A stretch of DNA of 64,000 nucleotides from an uncultured Eubacterium sp. (GCA_934320655.1 CAKRFN010000015.1:1-64000), one strand, 5' to 3'; numbered from the stretch's first letter, positions 1-6,940 are shown. Numbers and translations are program-made. Notes: a model not told the origin generated them from the sequence alone.

Positions 1-161
1 TCGTTCAAACAACATACCTATGCAGATACTGGGCTGGAAATCGCCACTGGAAAAACGTCATGAACTGGAAACATAATCATTTGTATCAGGTGATATACCT
101 ATAGTATTCCATCGTTCTTTTTATTTTAAAAACATGGTGTCACATCATTGACTAATGTACA
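1..161 (+). mobile_element. Right end of a truncated insertion sequence
   Basis: The window opens inside a transposase tail (codons 2-76). Downstream, the sequence up to about 161 is unlike dinD, whereas the minus-strand dinD-like frame begins to make sense just beyond it. A plausible outer end of the element is the TGTACATTAGTC run read on the minus strand from 161, which starts with TG as many IS termini do. The left end lies outside the window, so the family and any target-site duplication cannot be determined. An IS insertion breaking dinD is inference. Confidence 0.4.
2..76 (+). CDS. C-terminal tail of a DDE transposase (partial)
   Basis: The open frame from base 2 to a TAA at 74-76 encodes about 24 residues ending PMQILGWKSPLEKRHELET. 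The pattern of a leucine followed by GWKSP and a charged helix resembles the extreme C-terminus of rve-type transposases (IS3/IS30 class), where a P-x-x-x-L-x-x-x-(S/T)P motif follows the DDE core. Only this tail is present, so family assignment is uncertain. It supports reading the left edge of the window as IS-derived. Confidence 0.35.
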   Translation, partial: RSNNIPMQILGWKSPLEKRHELET

Positions 162-365
162 ATTTTTAAATTTGTCCCATCGTTTATATTCAAGAGCAAC
201 TTGCAATTCTCGCGCGTACCAAAACTCTTGTCCGTATTCATTAACGTGACGGATCGATTCAAATAAGGATTCTGTATAATTGGTTTCTTCATCTTCGGAT
301 AATGCATTGGAAAGAACGCGTTCTTGCAATGCAGATAATTTGTCGAAAAACTCTTTTTCGTCCAT
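126..365 (-). pseudogene. DinD/BRO-type protein, N-terminal fragment truncated by an insertion
   Basis: Starts at ATG 365 behind an AAGGAGA ribosome binding site. About 65 residues look genuine. The segment with FESIRHVNEYGQEFWYAREL and then LEYKRWDKF matches the N-terminal start of DNA-damage-inducible protein D / BRO-family proteins, which are usually about 270 residues. After KRWDKFKN the frame runs into unrelated sequence and stops at 126, so the encoded chain is only 79 residues. The break coincides with the proposed IS end near 161. It is probably non-functional. In phages and hosts BRO/DinD proteins are linked to DNA damage or antirepression, but nothing here shows activity. Confidence 0.6.
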
Positions 366-456
366 ATGATTCTCCTTTGCAAAATTATGGTATAATATTA
401 AAAAATGTAAGTTATTTCCGTTTTGGAAACAACTGATAATATTTCTTTGATGGTAT

Positions 457-485
457 TTGACAAAAATGTCAGTGTGGCATATAAT
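457..485 (+). promoter_or_regulatory. Consensus sigma-A promoter of antitoxin RNA 1
   Basis: TTGACA at 457-462 and TATAAT at 480-485 with exactly 17 bases between: a perfect consensus housekeeping promoter. No protein frame follows. Transcription from about 492 would make a short RNA ending at the hairpin near 590. Confidence 0.85.
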
Positions 486-491
486 ACACTT

Positions 492-590
492 AACAGGAAA
501 GCCGATAGATAGGTGTGAGCTATCTACTCCGGCGAATCAACAAGTTTAAATAACCGTCAGTTCTTACCAGGAGCAGGACGGTTATTTTTT
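492..590 (+). ncRNA. Antisense antitoxin RNA 1 of a type I toxin-antitoxin module
   Basis: A roughly 100-nt RNA expected from the consensus promoter at 457-485. It ends at a Rho-independent terminator made by TAACCGTC (551-558) pairing with GACGGTTA (577-584), followed by a T run. Its 3' part is antisense to the 3' end of the minus-strand toxin gene (582-668), the usual layout of TxpA/RatA-like type I pairs. No ribosome binding site or reading frame is seen. The exact transcription start is inferred from promoter spacing. Confidence 0.7.
548..590 (+). terminator. Terminator of antitoxin RNA 1
   Basis: The inverted repeat TAACCGTC/GACGGTTA with an 18-base loop and TTTTTT at 585-590. The hairpin overlaps the stop codon of the opposing toxin gene, so the two transcripts overlap at their 3' ends. 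Confidence 0.75.
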
Positions 591-668
591 ATGTCTGAAA
601 TTACAAACTAGTGTAACAATAGCACATATCATTATCACAAACGTGAATAGATCAGAATATGTAACCAT
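582..668 (-). CDS. Small membrane toxin of type I toxin-antitoxin system (holin-like), copy 1
   Basis: Encodes about 28 residues: an N-terminal MVTYSDLF, a single hydrophobic helix (TFVIMICAIVTLV), then a basic tail ending FRHKK. This is the build of the putative holin-like (Hol_Tox) peptides common in Firmicutes. An AAGGAGG ribosome binding site lies at 685-679. ATG 668 is chosen because the second module has its ATG at the same codon with good spacing; in-frame ATGs at 674 and 677 lie closer to the site and cannot be excluded. The gene overlaps the antisense RNA at its 3' end. By family knowledge, overexpression would depolarise the membrane; that is not shown here. Confidence 0.7.
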   Translation of the reverse strand: MVTYSDLFTFVIMICAIVTLVCNFRHKK

Positions 669-702
669 CGGCATCATTCCTCCTTCACAGGCTCGGAGTA
701 GA

Positions 703-763
703 TGCAACCGTTCCTCGGCTTCCCGGGTAAGTGTATTATATTGTCATGGTACATAATATTGAG
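703..763 (-). promoter_or_regulatory. Leader and -10 box of toxin mRNA 1
   Basis: Read on the minus strand, TATAAT lies at 740-735 but the -35 position (CTCAAT) is poor, so it should be weaker than the antitoxin promoter. The following ACACTTACCCGGGAAGCCGA closely resembles the start of antitoxin RNA 1 (ACACTTAACAGGAAAGCCGA). The module is therefore bounded by an inverted repeat and both RNAs begin with nearly the same sequence. Confidence 0.5.
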
Positions 764-792
764 ATAAGTATGCTAAAATGAAAATATATCAT

Positions 793-849
793 TTAGGAGG
801 CATACCTATGGACAAAAAACAATACATTCCATGAAACCGTAATAATCAT
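793..849 (-). other. Possible remnant of a third small-peptide locus
   Basis: Between the two intact toxin modules, a minus-strand frame of 18 codons (MIITVSWNVLFFVHRYAS) faces an 8-codon plus-strand frame at 808-834 that has a strong AGGAGG site but ends at once (MDKKQYIP). A toxin-like leader copy sits upstream on the minus strand at 889-929. Neither frame is recognised. The arrangement resembles a decayed module, but there is no antitoxin promoter, so this is weak. Confidence 0.2.
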
Positions 850-888
850 CCTTTCCGTAAGACTCGGATCAGATGAGAGCACGTCCCC

Positions 889-929
889 CAGCTGTCTGGG
901 TAAGTGTATGATATTGTCAAGGTACTTGC
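889..929 (-). repeat. Orphan copy of the toxin-mRNA leader
   Basis: On the minus strand this carries TATCATACACTTACCCAGA, matching the leader of toxin 2 (near 1210-1256) over the -10 region and the start of the RNA. It is not followed by an intact toxin gene. It is best read as a decayed third module or a hot spot of local duplication. Confidence 0.45.
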
Positions 930-960
930 TCTGGTGTTGGTAGTATCAGGGCGGTTTTAT

Positions 961-989
961 TTGACAAAAATGTCTGTGTGGCATATAAT
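961..989 (+). promoter_or_regulatory. Consensus sigma-A promoter of antitoxin RNA 2
   Basis: TTGACA at 961-966 and TATAAT at 984-989, spaced by 17 bases. The 35-base promoter block is nearly identical to that of module 1, differing by about one base, which shows tandem duplication. Confidence 0.85.
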
Positions 990-995
990 ACACTT

Positions 996-1093
996 AACAA
1001 GAGAACCGAAAGCTAGATGTAGCCTAGCCGCCGGTAAAAAAATTTGTTACAAAAAGTAGCGCCTTAGTTTACCAGACCGAGGGCGCTATTTTT
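996..1093 (+). ncRNA. Antisense antitoxin RNA 2 of a type I toxin-antitoxin module
   Basis: A predicted RNA of about 100 nt from the promoter at 961-989 to a terminator in which TAGCGCC (1057-1063) pairs with GGCGCTA (1082-1088), followed by a T run. The 3' half is antisense to the end of toxin gene 2 (1064-1171). The promoter is conserved with module 1 but the terminator stem differs (GCGCC here, ACCGTC there). Specific pairing of each RNA with its own toxin is therefore plausible. Confidence 0.7.
1056..1093 (+). terminator. Terminator of antitoxin RNA 2
   Basis: A GC-rich stem, TAGCGCC with GGCGCTA, enclosing an 18-base loop, then TTTTT. It overlaps the 3' end of the opposing toxin gene. 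Confidence 0.7.
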
Positions 1094-1171
1094 ACGTTTG
1101 ATGTTAATAACAAGAGTAATAACAGCGCAAAGCATTATCACAAAAGTGAATAGATCACTGTATGTAACCAT
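1064..1171 (-). CDS. Small membrane toxin of type I toxin-antitoxin system (holin-like), copy 2
   Basis: A 35-residue peptide: MVTYSDLFTFVIML, a hydrophobic core continuing CAVITLVI, then a basic N-x-KRKN tail and six further residues. Its first 13 residues are identical to toxin 1. ATG 1171 lies nine bases from an AAGGGAG ribosome binding site (1187-1181). A GTG two codons upstream would be too close. The conserved N-terminus with a divergent tail suggests selection on the membrane helix. It is assigned to the holin-like type I toxins by shape and by the facing antisense RNA. Confidence 0.7.
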   Translation of the reverse strand: MVTYSDLFTFVIMLCAVITLVINIKRKNSALGLVN

Positions 1172-1209
1172 TGGCACCAGCTCCCTTCATTTGTATTCCG
1201 GCAGCTGAC

Positions 1210-1256
1210 ATATCGCCCCTTCGGTTCTCTGGGTAAGTGTATGATATTATCAAAGT
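1210..1256 (-). promoter_or_regulatory. Leader and -10 box of toxin mRNA 2
   Basis: The minus strand shows TATCAT followed by ACACTTACCCAGAGAACCGA. Antitoxin RNA 2 starts ACACTTAACAAGAGAACCGA, so both transcripts again share their 5' sequence. The -35 region lacks a clear match, suggesting a weak toxin promoter. Confidence 0.5.
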
Positions 1257-1297
1257 ACAAATGGTTATTTGAAAAAAGCAACAGCATAGCATATTAG

Positions 1298-1336
1298 CAA
1301 CCGTTCCTCGGCTTCCCAGATAAGTATATGGTACAA
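1298..1336 (-). repeat. Second orphan copy of the toxin-mRNA leader
   Basis: Shares a block of more than 20 bases, with the core CGTTCCTCGGCTTCCC, with the leader of toxin 1 at 703-725. The -10 box is decayed (ATATACTTATC). No toxin frame follows on the minus strand, so it is likely a relic. Confidence 0.4.
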
Positions 1337-1535
1337 AAGACTCCCTTGTCAATTCTGCTTTTAGAGCTAAAAATTTCCCCAACCCGCATACATATATCCC
1401 TGATTTTCTCCATCCGGCAGGAACCCGTCGCAGCTGTCCAACATACAATGAATATACGATGGTGCAGCTCCCAACGGAACGTTTGTTGCGGTTGTACAGT
1501 ATGATAGAAAAAAGCTTAAATGGGAGGAATCCGAT

Positions 1536-1766
1536 ATGCTGAAAAATTGTGTATTAAAACCAAGTGTGTGTACAAAAAAGTGGTTGAAAGCGGCGGGAAT
1601 CCGGGCGATTAAAACGATGGCACAGACAGCGATCGCCACGATCGGGGCGGCTGCGGTGGTAGCGGCGGTTGACTAGAAGCTGGTCGTATCGGCGACAGCG
1701 CTGGCAGGGCTCGTGTCCCTGCTGACATCGGTCGCAGGCATTCCGGAGGTAAAGGAGGAAGAATAG
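1536..1766 (+). pseudogene. r1t-type phage holin interrupted by an in-frame amber codon
   Basis: ATG 1536 follows a GGGAGGA ribosome binding site. The frame encodes 76 codons and ends at TAG 1764-1766, but carries TAG at codon 47 (1674-1676). The reading has WLKAAGIRAIKTMAQTAIA, a glycine/alanine-rich helix, VAAVD, stop, then KLVVSATALAGLVSLLTS and IPEVKEEE. That is the two-helix holin of r1t type, in which a tryptophan commonly follows the aspartate at this site, so TGG to TAG is the simplest explanation. The endolysin starts two bases downstream, as in phage lysis cassettes. A truncated 46-residue product would keep only the first helix. Confidence 0.75.
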
Positions 1767-1768
1767 GA

Positions 1769-2539
1769 TTGGCATATGTCATGAAAAAGAACCTGTCTGC
1801 ACGCGGTAACTATGGCGGGCAGCGGGACACGAAGGACATTAAATACATTCTGATTCATTACACTGCAAATGATGGGGACAGCGATGAAAGCAATGCCAAT
1901 TATTTTCACAATCATATCGTCAAAGCATCCGCGCACTATTTTGTGGACGATGACTCGATCACGCAGTCGGTTCCGGACGATTATGTCGCGTATTCGGTCG
2001 GTGGGAATTTGTACACGGATCACGAAAAAACCGGTGGAGGGAAGCTGTATGGAATCGCGACGAACCACAATACGCTCAACATCGAGCTGTGTGATATGCG
2101 CAGGGATGGTGTGATCAGAGCGTCAGAGGCGACGATCGAGAACGCGATCGATCTGATCCGACGAAAGATGAGGCAGTACGAGATTGATATTGGTCATGTG
2201 ATCCGGCATTTTGATGTCAATGGCAAGCACTGTCCAGCGTATCTGATGGATGCGGCAAAATGGAACGGTTTCAAGGCGCGTATTGCCGGTTATGAGGTCG
2301 GGCGTACCTACCGGATCACCGAAGCCTCCTATTTGCGCATGACACCGGGAGGGCAGAAGGCTGCTTATGGAGATCTGCCAAAATCCATGCTCAAAAAATG
2401 CAGGAATGCGAAAGGCTATGCGATGATCAGGCATGGAAAGACCTTTGTGCTGACAGATTTCGAGACGGTCGGCTCCGGGCTCTGGGGCAGGACGCAATCG
2501 GGATATTGGGTATTTTTGAAAGAACGTCTGAAAAATTAG
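1769..2539 (+). CDS. N-acetylmuramoyl-L-alanine amidase (prophage endolysin)
   Basis: 256 residues. It cleaves the amide between muramic acid and L-alanine in peptidoglycan. The Amidase_2/T7-lysozyme-like domain spans about residues 20-165. Zinc ligands are visible as the His of ILIHYTAND, and the His and Cys of RHFDVNGKHCPAY. A C-terminal 80-residue region with YRITEASYLRM and YWVFLKERL looks like an SH3-type wall-binding module. Start TTG 1769 is preferred because AGGAGGA (1753-1759) sits nine bases upstream; ATG 1781 would be too far. It follows the broken holin, so it is the lysis gene of a prophage remnant. It may now be stranded without an export route. Confidence 0.85.
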   Translation: MAYVMKKNLSARGNYGGQRDTKDIKYILIHYTANDGDSDESNANYFHNHIVKASAHYFVDDDSITQSVPDDYVAYSVGGNLYTDHEKTGGGKLYGIATNHNTLNIELCDMRRDGVIRASEATIENAIDLIRRKMRQYEIDIGHVIRHFDVNGKHCPAYLMDAAKWNGFKARIAGYEVGRTYRITEASYLRMTPGGQKAAYGDLPKSMLKKCRNAKGYAMIRHGKTFVLTDFETVGSGLWGRTQSGYWVFLKERLKN

Positions 2540-2552
2540 CCTTTCGGGCTGT
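2531..2552 (-). terminator. Short terminator-like hairpin after the 24-residue peptide gene
   Basis: On the minus strand AGCC-CGAAA-GGCT is followed by AATTTTT. The stem is only four to five pairs, so termination efficiency is doubtful. It also lies across the 3' end of the amidase gene. Confidence 0.35.
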
Positions 2553-2610
2553 GTTTATGGGAAACAGCATTTCTAAATTGTTGAAACCAGTAGATCAGCC
2601 AAGCGATCAC
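2536..2610 (-). CDS. 24-residue hydrophobic peptide of unknown function
   Basis: A GTG start at 2610 lies seven bases from GGAGGTGAT, a full match to the anti-Shine-Dalgarno sequence. The product VIAWLIYWFQQFRNAVSHKH plus four residues has a strongly hydrophobic, aromatic N-terminus and a basic tail. The strength of the ribosome binding site argues for real translation. Its form recalls small toxic or membrane peptides, but the hydrophobic stretch is shorter than a normal transmembrane helix and no antisense RNA promoter was found. An in-frame ATG at 2628 is an alternative start. It overlaps the amidase stop on the other strand. Confidence 0.4.
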   Translation of the reverse strand: MIAWLIYWFQQFRNAVSHKHSPKG

Positions 2611-2676
2611 ATTATCACCTCCAGTCATAGTATATGCAAGTGGACAGGAATGTGATACATGATCAGGGCATAAAAA

Positions 2677-2716
2677 AGGGCATAAAAGAGGAGCAGACCA
2701 AAACGTCTGCTCCTCG
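2677..2716 (-). terminator. Terminator of the Big_2 protein gene
   Basis: On the minus strand GAGGAGCAGAC pairs with GTCTGCTCCTC around a GTTTTG loop, followed by TTTTATGCCC and a further T run. It lies about 40 bases after the stop of the gene at 2755-3423. Confidence 0.85.
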
Positions 2717-2754
2717 CTGTCGTCTATCAATAATCGACGGATCGTCCAGATCAA

Positions 2755-3423
2755 TTATTCAGTTACCTCTACAACTGTAACAGGGATATCCATACCCATT
2801 ACGTTTTTGGTAGCGGATAATTTAGAGAAGTCCTCTGACTCAACAGTTAAAGTCTCGGTAACGGTAGAGCCGTCAGCACCCTTGACTGTGATGGTAACGG
2901 TTTTTCCTTCAAGAGTAGCGGTGTAAGTACCGGCAACGTCCTTCATACCCATTGTCTCTGTATCTAACATTTTACCAGTTACATTACCCTCAGCATCAAA
3001 GCTTAACAGTAAAGCATCCATCGTGGTTCCCATTGCCTCAGCAGTTCCCTTATAGGTCTTGCCTGCGAGCATCTTGGTAATATCCTGAGCCTTTGTCTCT
3101 TCCTGAGCAGCCTTTACGGTTACGTTACATTTTAATGTCTTTCCGGCTTTCTTTAAAGTAGCGCTCACAACTGTCTTTCCGGCTGATTTTGCGGTTACTT
3201 TACCCTTCTTGGATACAGAAGCGACAGCGGCTTTCTTGCTTGCCCATGTGATCTTATCCTTGCCAGCATTCTTTACAGTCAATGTTGCGCTTTCGCCGAC
3301 GTTTAAGGCGAGCTTTGTCTGGCTCAGTGCAGGCTTTGCTGCTGCGGATGCAGGAACGGCTGCGGTTGTCAGTACCATTGCTGCGGCAAGTGCGCCACAT
3401 AAAATTTTCTTGTAGTTTTTCAT
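2755..3423 (-). CDS. Secreted Big_2 (bacterial Ig-like) domain protein
   Basis: 222 residues. ATG 3423 follows GGAGGA by eight bases; longer in-frame extensions upstream have no such site. A signal peptide (MKNYKKILCG then hydrophobic residues to PASAAA) covers roughly residues 1-26. A lysine-rich Big_2 fold follows at about 28-105, with the typical LNVGESATLTVKNAGK and GKVTAKSAGKTVVSATL. The C-terminal half (about 115-222) is beta-rich and repetitive in Thr/Val and not recognised. No LPXTG or lipobox is seen, so it is probably released or held by charge at the cell surface. It is a single-gene unit with its own terminator. Confidence 0.8.
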   Translation of the reverse strand: MKNYKKILCGALAAAMVLTTAAVPASAAAKPALSQTKLALNVGESATLTVKNAGKDKITWASKKAAVASVSKKGKVTAKSAGKTVVSATLKKAGKTLKCNVTVKAAQEETKAQDITKMLAGKTYKGTAEAMGTTMDALLLSFDAEGNVTGKMLDTETMGMKDVAGTYTATLEGKTVTITVKGADGSTVTETLTVESEDFSKLSATKNVMGMDIPVTVVEVTE

Positions 3424-3637
3424 AGTTGTTTTCCTCCATAATTCATTTGATTGAGTTTTGTGTGTTACTCTTTTTTGATCTGAAAAGATCATAACACTTT
3501 CTCTGGAAAATGTTGCTATACAAAATCCGGTCACTGTATAGCAAAGCTGACACATAAAAGCATCTGTTTTCATTGTTTTGACAAATTGTAAAAAGAGTTT
3601 TGCATGCACCAGCAGAATAGGCTGAAAAATACAAAAA

Positions 3638-4513
3638 TTACATGCTGCGGCGGTAGGCGCTGGGCGTTTTGCCGTATTGTTTTTTGAATGCACGGTTAAA
3701 ATAGGAGAGATTGTCAAAGCCGACATCCGTCGCAACTGACAGGATCGTGGCATCAGACTGCAGCAGCAGGCGGGCGGCGATCGTCAGGCGGTACGAGTTG
3801 AGGTATGCGGTAAAAGATGTCCCCATCGTATGCTTAAAGAATTTCATAAAATGGGATTCGGAAAATCCGGAGAGATCCGCCATCTGCGCAATGCTCATCG
3901 GTGAGGCGTAATTCAGCTCCACATACTTGATCACGGATTTCAGCTTTTCAATGTTTTTTTGCGACGCACCGCTGCGCTGTTTCTCACAGTGGCTCGTATA
4001 CAGTGCAAAAAACAAAACAAACAGATTCCCTTTGATCGCCAGCGGATAGCCAGCAGGAAAATAGGAACAGATATTATCATTTTTATCAAGGCAGCCGCGC
4101 ACAGTCGCATAAGCGCTGTCCGTAGCGCGAAGCACGGTCGGACATGCAAATTGCAGCGAAAAAAGCGGCTGTAAAAAGAGCAGAAAACTTGCATCTGCGC
4201 CGGAGGATTCGAGCAGGCTCGGATGGAAAATGATATTTTCGTACTCCATCACCTCTGCGTCAATGCCGTGGATCTCATGGAGCTGACCGGGCAGGATCAG
4301 CACAATATCTCCGGCGGTCACACGGTATTCGTTCAAATCGACACAGATCATGCCGTGTCCTTTTTTAATATAGATAAATTCGACCTCGTCGTGCCAGTGG
4401 AGCGGCACCTGCATGAAATCGAGCGGAATGGAGCACAGATAGGTATTATATGGAAAGTCTGCGTCAAAATGATTTTTCTTTTCGTGATAGGATTCGTATT
4501 CCGGTATATTCAT
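3638..4513 (-). CDS. AraC-family transcriptional regulator with N-terminal cupin
   Basis: 291 residues from ATG 4513, chosen for the GAGAGG site eight bases upstream. The N-terminal cupin (about 30-150) contains PLHWHDEVEFIYIKKGHG, the sugar/ligand-sensing part of AraC proteins. The C-terminal double helix-turn-helix (about 190-290) has MSIAQMADLSGFSESHFMKF and ends with the family signature VGFDNLSYFNRAFKKQYG-x-TPSAYR. It is divergent from glgP with about 150 bases between, so control of that gene is a reasonable inference. The natural ligand cannot be told from sequence. Confidence 0.85.
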   Translation of the reverse strand: MNIPEYESYHEKKNHFDADFPYNTYLCSIPLDFMQVPLHWHDEVEFIYIKKGHGMICVDLNEYRVTAGDIVLILPGQLHEIHGIDAEVMEYENIIFHPSLLESSGADASFLLFLQPLFSLQFACPTVLRATDSAYATVRGCLDKNDNICSYFPAGYPLAIKGNLFVLFFALYTSHCEKQRSGASQKNIEKLKSVIKYVELNYASPMSIAQMADLSGFSESHFMKFFKHTMGTSFTAYLNSYRLTIAARLLLQSDATILSVATDVGFDNLSYFNRAFKKQYGKTPSAYRRSM

Positions 4514-4666
4514 AGTAGCTGCCTCTCTCGTGTGAAAAATTATTATATGATAGGATTGTACTATGTTTTCGCAGAATACTGCAAGCATTTTCTGATAAAA
4601 AACAGATATACTACATACAGTTAAAAAAGATCGCACTTTTAAAAAGAAACAAAAAGGAGCAAAACT

Positions 4667-6928
4667 ATGACAGTCAATGAATATGTAAAAAAGAGATTTG
4701 GACGTTTTATGGATCAGTGCACCAACGAGGAGATCTACGTGGCACTGTTAGAGTACGTGAAGGAAGCCGCAAAGGAGAAGGAGAGCAACGAGGGCAAAAA
4801 GAAGCTGTATTATATCTCTGCGGAATTTTTGATCGGCAAGCTGTTATCCAACAACCTGATCAACCTTGGTCTGTATGATGAAGTAAAGACAGAATTGGAA
4901 AAGTGTGGCAAATCACTTGCTGCCATCGAGGAGCTCGAGGCAGAGCCGTCACTCGGAAATGGTGGACTCGGTCGTCTGGCAGCATGTTTTCTGGATTCGA
5001 TCGCAACACTCGGACTCAACGGTGACGGTGTCGGATTAAATTATCACTACGGTTTGTTCAAGCAGGTGTTCCGCAATCATTTACAGAGTGAGACACCGAA
5101 TCCGTGGATGACAGAGCATAGCTGGCTGCGCCCGACTGATACGACATACGATATCGAGTTTGGCGGATTCCAGTTAAAATCCAGAATGTATGATATCGAT
5201 GTTGTTGGTTATGAGAACCGCACGACAAAGCTGCATCTGTTTGATGTCGAGACTGTGGATGAGTCGATTGTCGGATCAGATAACATCGGATTTAATAAAG
5301 AAGATATCGCAAAGAACCTTACATTATTCCTGTATCCGGATGACAGTGACGATGCAGGCCGCCTGCTGCGTGTGTACCAGCAGTATTTTATGGTCAGCAA
5401 TGCGGCACATCTGATTCTGGATGAGGCAGAGGCAAAGGGATCAAATCTGTACGATCTGTATGATTATGCAGTGGTTCAGATCAATGATACCCACCCGACC
5501 ATGGTGATTCCCGAGTTGATCCGTCTGCTACAGGAGCGCGGCATGACAATGGATGAGGCGATCGAAGTCGTATCCAAGACCTGTGCGTATACGAACCATA
5601 CGATTCTCGCAGAAGCGCTTGAAAAATGGCCGGTTGCTTTTATGAAAAAAGCTGTTCCGCAGCTTATGCCGATCATCCGTGAGCTGGATGCGCGTGTCAA
5701 TAAGAAGTGCAACGATCCCGATGTAGCGATCATCAATAAGGATGACTGCGTATGTATGGCACATATCGATATCCACTACGGCATCAGTGTCAACGGCGTG
5801 GCAGCACTGCACACAGAGATTTTGAAAAACACCGAGCTGCACAAGTTTTATGAGCTCTATCCGGAAAAATTCAATAACAAGACGAACGGTATCACGTTCC
5901 GCCGCTGGCTGCTCTACAGCAATCCGGAGCTGGCAAAGCTGATCGAGGAGCTGATCGGCCCCGGATTCAAGAAGGATGCGATGGAGCTGACCAAGCTCGA
6001 GCAGTTCTTAAATGATGATGCAGTATTGGAAAAACTGCTCGCAGTTAAGGATGCGAGAAAAGCAATTTTGAGAGATTACATGAAGCGTACACAGAATATC
6101 GAGCTGGCTGAAAACGCGATTTTTGATATTCAGATCAAGCGTCTGCACGAGTACAAGAGACAGCAGTTAAATGCACTGTATGTGATCCATAAATATTTTG
6201 AGATCAAGAGCGGCAAGCTGCCGAAACGCCCGATTACCGTGATTTTCGGCGCAAAGGCTGCACCTGCCTACATCATTGCAAAGGATATTATCCACCTGAT
6301 CCTGTGCTTGCAGGAGCTGATCGCGAATGATCCCGAGGTCAGCCCGTATTTACAGGTAGTCATGGTAGAAAACTATAACGTGACTCTGGCAGAAAAGCTG
6401 ATTCCGGCATGTGACATCGATGAGCAGATCTCTCTGGCATCTAAGGAGGCATCAGGAACAAGTAATATGAAGTTCATGCTCAATGGTGCGGTTACGATCG
6501 GAACGATGGACGGAGCAAATGTAGAGATCGCCGAGCTGGTCGGAAACGACAATATCTTTATTTTCGGTGAGAGCAGTGAGACCGTCATTGCCCGCTATGA
6601 GCGCGCTGATTATGTATCAAAGGAGTATTATGAAAAGGATGCGGATCTGAAAAAATGCGTAGACTTTATCGTGAGTGACGAGCTGCTCCGTATCGGTGTG
6701 AAGGAAAACTTAGAGCGGCTTTATAATGAACTGTTAAACAAAGACTGGTTCATGACATTCCCTGATTACGAAGATTATGTAGCGACAAAGGATCGTATCT
6801 TTGCGGCTTACGAGGATCGCAAGGCATGGGCAAAAATGATGTTAAAGAACATCAGCCAGGCAGGCTTCTTCTCATCCGACCGCACGATCGCACAGTACAA
6901 TGATGAGATCTGGAAATTAACAAAATAA
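4667..6928 (+). CDS. glgP: Glycogen/maltodextrin phosphorylase
   Basis: 753 residues, a GT35 enzyme releasing glucose-1-phosphate from alpha-1,4-glucans with pyridoxal phosphate. The family motif EPSLGNGGLGRLAACFLDS is near residue 90. The PLP lysine is K602 in EASGTSNMKFMLNG, followed by GTMDGANVEI. The length fits the shorter bacterial and maltodextrin forms, which lack long N-terminal regulatory extensions. AAAAAGGAGC precedes ATG 4667. It stands alone between the AraC gene and a terminator. With malQ and the maltose transporter 9 kb downstream it completes a maltodextrin breakdown route. Substrate preference between glycogen and maltodextrin cannot be decided. Confidence 0.93.
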   Translation: MTVNEYVKKRFGRFMDQCTNEEIYVALLEYVKEAAKEKESNEGKKKLYYISAEFLIGKLLSNNLINLGLYDEVKTELEKCGKSLAAIEELEAEPSLGNGGLGRLAACFLDSIATLGLNGDGVGLNYHYGLFKQVFRNHLQSETPNPWMTEHSWLRPTDTTYDIEFGGFQLKSRMYDIDVVGYENRTTKLHLFDVETVDESIVGSDNIGFNKEDIAKNLTLFLYPDDSDDAGRLLRVYQQYFMVSNAAHLILDEAEAKGSNLYDLYDYAVVQINDTHPTMVIPELIRLLQERGMTMDEAIEVVSKTCAYTNHTILAEALEKWPVAFMKKAVPQLMPIIRELDARVNKKCNDPDVAIINKDDCVCMAHIDIHYGISVNGVAALHTEILKNTELHKFYELYPEKFNNKTNGITFRRWLLYSNPELAKLIEELIGPGFKKDAMELTKLEQFLNDDAVLEKLLAVKDARKAILRDYMKRTQNIELAENAIFDIQIKRLHEYKRQQLNALYVIHKYFEIKSGKLPKRPITVIFGAKAAPAYIIAKDIIHLILCLQELIANDPEVSPYLQVVMVENYNVTLAEKLIPACDIDEQISLASKEASGTSNMKFMLNGAVTIGTMDGANVEIAELVGNDNIFIFGESSETVIARYERADYVSKEYYEKDADLKKCVDFIVSDELLRIGVKENLERLYNELLNKDWFMTFPDYEDYVATKDRIFAAYEDRKAWAKMMLKNISQAGFFSSDRTIAQYNDEIWKLTK

Positions 6929-6940
6929 GGTATTTTTTAC

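Larger units (their letters stand above)
1172..1535. other. Intergenic stretch with leader repeats and no recognisable gene
   Basis: The stretch holds the toxin 2 leader (1210-1256) and another orphan leader copy (1298-1336, sharing GCAACCGTTCCTCGGCTTCCC with 703-723). No convincing frame with a ribosome binding site is seen in 1340-1520. The minus-strand frames there do not resemble a known family. It is probably eroded prophage sequence. Confidence 0.4.

Noticed and set aside
1155..1639. Minus-strand frames of 90-97 codons in the toxin/holin region
   Set aside because: They run through the leader repeats and the opposite strand of the holin, with no ribosome binding site and no family resemblance.
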